Of a stretch of 64,000 nucleotides of DNA, positions 57,856-64,000 are shown one piece after another. Source of the DNA: Leucaena leucocephala. Taxonomy: Eukaryota > Streptophyta > Magnoliopsida > Fabales > Fabaceae. Location of the stretch: NCBI GenBank assembly GCA_037074615.1, contig CM073557.1:9564501-9628500 (forward strand), read 5' to 3'. The notes under the pieces are model-generated. The model searched no databases. It worked only from the letters and a program-made list of their open reading frames with translations, and was not told the origin of the DNA. The translations under genes and the position numbers were made by a program. Within the stretch, counting starts at the first letter, position 1. Every line of letters starts with the position of its first letter.

Positions 57856-60800
57856 TGCAACATCCTTACTTTCATATGTCTTAGGGACCTTTCAATAGCA
57901 TTTAGAACCACTTACAAGACCTTGGAAGTTCATTAGCTAAATCTGGAATTTTACTCTTTCTCAGGTTACTATTCATATAGTATTCCAAATTACGTAATGA
58001 ACTTCAAAAAATCATAACTAATTCTAGAAAACTAAAAATGAAGTGGTTCAAAAAGCTAAGTGAAGATAACATCTTCAAATTTTAGGGAAAAATAATTTCC
58101 AGACCAAATGATTAGCCAATTAATACAGTTTATTCGCCAAAGTTTACTGTTTATTTGGTCAAAAATCCTGGAAATAGATTCTGGTCCCTTAATTTGGAAA
58201 ATCAGTTCTCTTGGTACAGACATCCAAATAAAGCATTCTTGGTGTCAAAACGAATCTTTTCATGTCATATAAATGTCTGTAAAATTTCATATATTTATTC
58301 CATCATTTACTACTTTTCATTACATCATGACCATCACTGCTTACATTAGTCATACAGCAACATTACACATTCACATAACATATATACTATCCAATCCCTA
58401 GCTTTTCTTCATGCTTCATCATCCTCTTTCATCATTCATAAACATGTGGGATTGGGATTACATGGAAAGGGATGAGATTTCGGGGGAAATCTCAGTAGCA
58501 AACGGTACTAAACAATGCATGCATTAATGTAACTACTTGTTCTTGCTTGTGAAAGTGGTACTATTGTGTCATGTGCATGCTTTCATGTTACATATGAAAT
58601 ACAATTGGCCAAAGTAAACATATAAACAAAGCTTCATACATAAGCACATAGGTAACACAATTCAATCAAGCCATAGCACAATCAAGCATAACATTCAATG
58701 CATACAAGTTTAGGATAAATTTACTACCTTGAACACTTGACTTTCTTTCACCTTAACTTGCTTCTTTCTTCTCACTTTCCTTGAACATGTGGCTGCCTCT
58801 CTTGGAGCATACCAATCAATTTCTAACATCACATAATCATTCATCCATTACAATCTAACTTTCTTGAGCATTAAACTCACTTTAACTAACATAACTTCTT
58901 CTTAAACATTAAGCCCATTAACTTTCCTTAATCTTAACCAATGGACTTGGTCTTTGAATCAATTGATGCCTTGAATTTACCCTAAACAATTTGATCTTTT
59001 GAATCCATTTATGAGCTTAGAATCATGAAATTCAAGCCTCTTCATCACATGCTGTACATAACTGAAACTGCACTTAATTCTTTTAAAAATTCTCATTTTG
59101 ATTCCAATGCTTCCCATACTTGTTTCTCTACTTTATCCCACACAACTTTTCATTTTAAAACAATTGGAAGCATCAAAATCATGAAATTCCAATCACTGTT
59201 CATGCAAGTAAATAGTAACAGAGAAGGATTTCAAAAACTACAAGCTTGGAATTTCAATGCTTTCAAGGTTCAAAACCTTTCCAATTCTACACAAAATCAT
59301 CATCTAAATTCAATGGAAGCATTAAATCATTAAAATTCCATTTCCTTCCCTCATGAACAGTGCATACCAAACAGGTTCCATTAAGGCAAAGTCAAGGATA
59401 TCAACTTGATTCAACAACCAATCTCTTAATTAGCTTGTTTAAGCTTCAATCACATGTTTCTAACTTTAATTTCTTCTTTCCCCTTTCATCTAAGGTTGTT
59501 GGGAAGAACAACCCATTAGAGAAAACTCAACTTTTCTCCCATGAAAACCCTAAGTTCAAGCTCCGAAATCAAAGGAAAATAAGTTAGGATAGATTGTTTA
59601 CCTTTAATCTCTAGCTTGCTTGAACTTTGAAACCTTGAATCTTCTTTGTCTTGGCTTGAGTTTTCATTTTTTAAGAGTTTCCCCATGGTATCACAAGGCC
59701 ATGGGTAGGGCAGAATGAGGTGATATTTATAGCCAAAATCCATGAAAAATGAATGGCCAAGATTGATTTGGTTACTATTTGTTTTAAATACCCATATTTA
59801 ATCTTGGATTTAACTTTTGTGAAAAAGAATAATTATGACATCATGTGGGATAGCTCAAGGGACACCTAAGAGGGCTAGGTGGCGTGCTCATAGTGTAAGG
59901 AAACTTCTGGAAAAATTCCAGTCCAATCCGGTACCGATCGGAGTAGTTTCACAACAACCGGACTATTTTTTGTTCCAAATTTTTTTATAATATACCAGGA
60001 TATGTATTATGTCCTGAAAATTAATGTCTAGGCTTCTCATACCCTTGACATGGTTATACTAAGTATTTATCTTCCATCCATTCCTTGGAAGATGACCAAA
60101 ATACCCTTGGTGTCTTTTCTTACACAATATTTACCCTAAGGGCATAATCGCCATTTTACCCCTCTTTATACTGCCTCAGGGTGTATCTGGGCTCAACTAA
60201 TCATATTTATACCATGTACCATGTTTTTAGCCTATCTCAAGTGACCAAAATGCCCTTCATACATCTCTAGTATAATCTGGGCATCCAGGGGCATTTTTGT
60301 AATTTCACACTTTTTCTGGACACTGGCCCCTTCTACTGATGGACTGGTACCCTGGGTTTTGGGCCATTCTTGGCGTCATCATGGACCTATATATGAGGTC
60401 ATCTGATCTCATTCTATCCAAGCTTACATACCGATAAATTCTATTATCGGATCACTGGTGTTATCAAACTCCCGTCAAAATTCACTAATATGTGAATAAC
60501 TTTTTATACATAACTTCTTCTGGAGTTCTGTCAGATTCATAACATCTGACACTGTAGGGCACACTTTCCTGTAATTCCCCTACTTATATCTGATGTCCAT
60601 GGAATCTGATAAAAATTCATATAACTTTTAGACTATCAGTTAATTTTTTGTTATCTGGAGCCCTAGTAAAATTTCTGTATCATGCCAAATTAACCAGCGT
60701 AACTTCCTCTATTTACTGATGGAATATGGGACTGAAAAATTTCTAGGCAGTTATAACCCTTTTCGGGCTGATCTTTCTATAATTGCAATTTTACCCTTGA

Positions 60801-61035
60801 ACTTTTTACTTAATTACATTTAAGTCCCTTAACTTTTGGAAATTACCACTTTTGGCCCAAATCTTGTTTCTACTTTTACTTTTTGCCTTTAACCTTTTTA
60901 ACTTTTTATTTTAGTCCTTCTCTTCCTTAAAAAATCATCTAACCTTTATTATTTCTTCTGATGTTTGTCATAATCCTTTCCAAGCCTCTTCCCACTATCA
61001 GTACTATTCGGATAGGGAAAAATTAGGATATGACA
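57856..61035 (-). repeat. 5' LTR of the complete long-LTR element
   Basis: + strand TGCAACATCCTTACTTTC...GGATATGACA. TATA on minus near 59724, donor-like GTTTACC near 59600, hairpin at 58474-58493. It differs from the 3' LTR by scattered substitutions and short indels, so the insertion is not recent. Confidence 0.92.
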
Positions 61036-61042
61036 CAACATA

Positions 61043-63649
61043 TATAACATCCTTACTTTATATGTCTTAGGGACTATTTAGTAGTATTTAGAACCACTTA
61101 CAAGACCTTAGAAATCCATTAGCTAAATCTAGAATTTTTACTTTTCCCAAGTTATTGTTCATATGGTATTGCAGATTCGGTGATGAACTTCACGAAATCA
61201 TACTTAGTTCTGCAAAAATCGAAATGATGTGGTTCAAAAAGACACATGAAGATAACATGCTTAAATTTAAGGAAAAAATAATTTCCTAACCAAATGACTA
61301 GTCAATTAATATAGTTTATCATCAAATATTACTATTCATTTGGTCAAAAATTCTGAAAACATATTCTGGTTACTGATTTTGAAAAATTTGTTCTCTTTGT
61401 ATAGACATTGAAATAAGGTGTTCTTAGTGTTAAAATGAAGCTGGACATGTTAAATAAATGTCTGTAAAATCTCATATATTTATTCCATAATTTACTATTT
61501 TTTCTTACATCATGAACATTATTGTTCAAACTTATCATATAACATCATTACATGAAACAATTGTTCATGTAACATTTATACTATCCAATCCCTAACTTCT
61601 GTTCATGCTTCTTCATCCTCTTTCATCATTCTTAAACCAGTTGGGATTGGGATTACATGGATAGGGTGAAATTTCTAGGAAAATCTCAGTAGCAAATAGT
61701 ACTAAATAATGCATGCATTAATGTAAATACTTGTACTTGCTTGTGAAAGTGTTAACATTGTGTAATATGCATGCTTCCATGTAGTAGATGAAATACAATT
61801 GACCAAAGTAATCATAGAAATAGAGCTTCAATCATAAACACGTATGCAACACAATTCAACAAAGCCATATCACAACCAAGCATAATATTCAATACATACA
61901 TTTTAGGATAAATTTACTACCTCACATGCTTGACTTCTTTTACTTTAACTTTGCCTTTTCCTTCTTACTTCTCCTTGATGTGTGGCTGCTACTTTTGCGT
62001 CCATAATCAAATCCTAACATCACATCACAATCCATTCATTACAATCTAGCTCTCTTGAACATTGAGCTTACTTAACTAGATTACCTTTCCTTAATATTTA
62101 CTAATGGACTTGGCCTTTGAATTAATTGATATCTTGACTTTTCCCTACACAATTTCATCTTTTGACTCCATTTATGAGATTAGAATCATGAAATTCTAGC
62201 TCTTATGCACTATTCAGGACAGATTTGTATAACCACCATTTTTCTTTCAAAAATTCTCATTTTGATTCCAATACTTCCAATACTTGTTTCTTTACTTTAT
62301 CCCACACAAATTTTCATTTTAAAACCATTGAAAGAATCAACATCATGAAATTTCAATTACTATTCATACAAATGAACAATAACATGGAAGAATTCAATAA
62401 TTACATCTTGCAATTCCACTGTTTCCAAGGTTCAAAACCTATCTAATCATACACAAAATCATCATATAAATTCAATGGAAGTATTATATCATTGAAATTC
62501 ATCTCCTTGTATCATGAATAGTGCATACCAAAAGGTCTCCTTCTTGGAAAAGTCAAGAATATCAACTTGATTCAACAACCAATCATCTAACTAGCTTGTT
62601 TAAGCATCAATCATATAATTCTAACTTTAATTTCTTCTTTCTCCTTTCATCTAGGGTTTTTTGATAGAACATATACCCTAGAGAAACCTCATATTTCTTC
62701 TGTAAGGACCCTATGTTCAAGCCCCTAAATCGAAGGGAAATAAGCTAGGATATATCACTTACCTTAATTCCTAGCTAGCTTGAGCTTTGGTACCTTGAAT
62801 CTTTCTTGGCTTGGGTTGACTTTGAACTTGAGAAGAACCTCCCCAAGGGTTCCAAGAGCCATGGTTTTTTGCAGAAAAATAGGGGTATTTATAGAAAAAA
62901 TCTATAGAAAGTGAATTGCTAAGATCACTTTGTGCACTATTTGATCTAATGGCTCACAATTGCTCTTACATCAAACTTGCCCACCAAACCAATTTGAGAT
63001 ATGATCACATGACAAAAATATTCTCTTCCCTTTGCCTTGTATGGCATGTGTGAAGTTTTGTGGGTCCCACCATGTAAAAACCCTAATTCTTACTTTTTTC
63101 CTTTTTCTTTTCTTTTCAAAAATTCAAAAATTATTAATTATTGGAATTGGGATCTAAGACAACTTTTGGGACTTATTCGACTTCCTTAGGATGAAATCTT
63201 GGGCATCTCTTAGGTCTAATTTCTAGTTAGCATAAATCCAAAGGTACTTTCCTTAACTGATATCCTTAAATTACCCTAATCTTGAAATAAATGCTAGAAA
63301 CCTCTTTTAATGGTTATAACATTTTTAAAAATTCATTCTAATATAAAATGAGTTCCATACAAGTCTTATAATTATCTCTTTCCACACATCATCATAGTAT
63401 TCCCTGACCTTGGTAAACTGTTCTTGGAACTCTCCTTGACCGTCTAACCTTAGTTAAATGACCAAAATATCCTTTATCTATCTCTGGCTCAATGACACAA
63501 CATAGCGGTATACTTAGTGGCATTTTCATAATTTTATATTTTCTGGGTCTTTATTAGCCCTAACCCACATACTTATATAAAATATTATTGGGCCTATAAG
63601 GCATTATTTTGGGCCTTCTATATGATCCATTGCCTTCATAGGCTCAACT
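61043..63649 (-). mobile_element. Type A LTR (-), U3 cut
   Basis: Begins TATAACATCCTTACTTT. TATA on minus near 62885, donor-like CTTACC near 62758, hairpin at 61668-61687 (one arm imperfect). It is more diverged than the neighbouring copies. It ends at 63649, where another LTR begins, so most of its U3 is interrupted or lost. Confidence 0.8.
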
Positions 63650-64000
63650 TATAACATCCTCCTTTTATTATGTCTTAGGGACCATTCAGTAGCATTTGGA
63701 ACCACTTTTAGGACCATTGAAGTCAAATCATACAATCTGGAATTTTACTCCCAGCGAGTACTGTTCACTGTGTAAATTCCAGCGGAGTGACCTGACTTCG
63801 AAAAATCATAACTAATTCTAGAAAAATCTAAATGGAGTGGTTCAAATTGATACTCGAAGATAACTTAATGTTATTTCAAGGAAAAATGACTCATTGACCA
63901 CGCCTTGACCAGGTCAACGTTGGTCAATGTTCCGAAATCACTGTTCATCCAGCGTCCTGTCCCCGATTCCAGCATTCTGGTCTCATCTTTGATAAATCAT
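63650..64000 (-). mobile_element. Start of another long-LTR family LTR (-)
   Basis: TATAACATCCTCCTTTTATT...; its U5 text (GAGTACTGTTCACTGTGTAA) is nearer type B. It runs out of the window. Confidence 0.75.

Larger units (their letters stand above)
49471..61035 (-). mobile_element. Complete long-LTR element (type A), gag-only
   Basis: 11,565 bp. LTRs 49471-52640 and 57856-61035 (3170 and 3180 bp), both minus. Target duplications are CAGCA (49466-49470) and CAACA (61036-61040), differing at one base. Purine tract GGGGTAGAAA next to the 3' LTR; primer site next to the 5' LTR. The 5.2-kb internal region has leader ORFs (56624-57489) and a scrap of gag, but no RT, RNase H or integrase. It is the reference copy for the family here. 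Confidence 0.9.

Noticed and set aside
57684..57911. Two overlapping ORFs of 75-79 residues at the 5' end of the complete element
   Set aside because: They cross the primer sites and the LTR boundary and have no domain. They are chance ORFs in a locally G+C-rich segment.
49471..64000. Right-hand terminus of the CACTA element (CTAGTAGTG)
   Set aside because: Searched for by eye to the end of the window and not found, so no full-length CACTA is claimed.

Overview
The window is plant nuclear DNA, probably from a gene-poor, heterochromatin-like part of an angiosperm (likely eudicot) chromosome. It is A+T rich. Almost all of it is LTR retrotransposon sequence, with one CACTA DNA transposon and one MITE-like element. 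I find no host gene, no rRNA or tRNA gene and no CRISPR array. Every recognisable coding region belongs to a transposable element and is broken by stops, frameshifts or insertions, so most are called pseudogenes. Family names are inferred from motifs; no database search was possible.

The main component is a retrotransposon family with very long LTRs, called here the long-LTR family. Its LTRs read TGTCATATCC...GGATGTTACA, with type A and type B subfamilies. Twelve LTR copies are complete enough to compare, and another begins at the right edge. Each has a TATA box about 0.77-1.5 kb from its 5' end, a GTAAG splice-donor-like site about 100-180 bp further on, and a small hairpin deep in the LTR. 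The internal regions carry a tRNA-iMet-type primer site, a gag-like leader ORF, in copy 1 a retrotransposon-gag domain with a CCHC knuckle, and a purine tract, but no reverse transcriptase or integrase. The family therefore looks gag-only and non-autonomous.

Layout. 1-1758: type A LTR (+), fused to the 3' end of long-LTR copy 1 (-). 1759-16282: copy 1 internal region, broken by an Athila-like solo LTR (4154-5623) and a complete Angela-type Ty1/copia element (6713-15309, -). 16283-25592: copy 1 5' LTR, holding a MITE (16354-16801) and a stack of three solo LTRs, each inside the last (17638-24383, 20456-23820, 21462-23180), all with perfect target duplications. 25593-46250: Athila-like Ty3/gypsy element (-), with 3' LTR, spacer, integrase, RNase H and an RT gene split by two type B insertions (31216-36477 and 36516-44475), each of which carries its own nested type A LTR. 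46507-49470: left part of a CACTA element with an Ulp1-like protease ORF. 49471-61035: complete long-LTR copy (-) with both LTRs and a near-matching target duplication. 61043-64000: two further long-LTR family LTRs (-).

The most unusual signal is not a gene. It is a short module made of two copies of an 8-bp palindrome (ancestral form GTCGCGAC) with starts 21-23 bp apart, often followed after 7 bp by CACAGAG. It occurs in clusters in the Athila-like LTRs, spacer and linker, and as box pairs in the copia LTRs and the long-LTR internal region. Most variant boxes differ from the palindrome as methyl-CpG decay would predict. Other points worth attention are the conserved LTR hairpin, the LTR splice signals, a conserved W-box palindrome in the copia LTRs, and G-boxes in type B U3.
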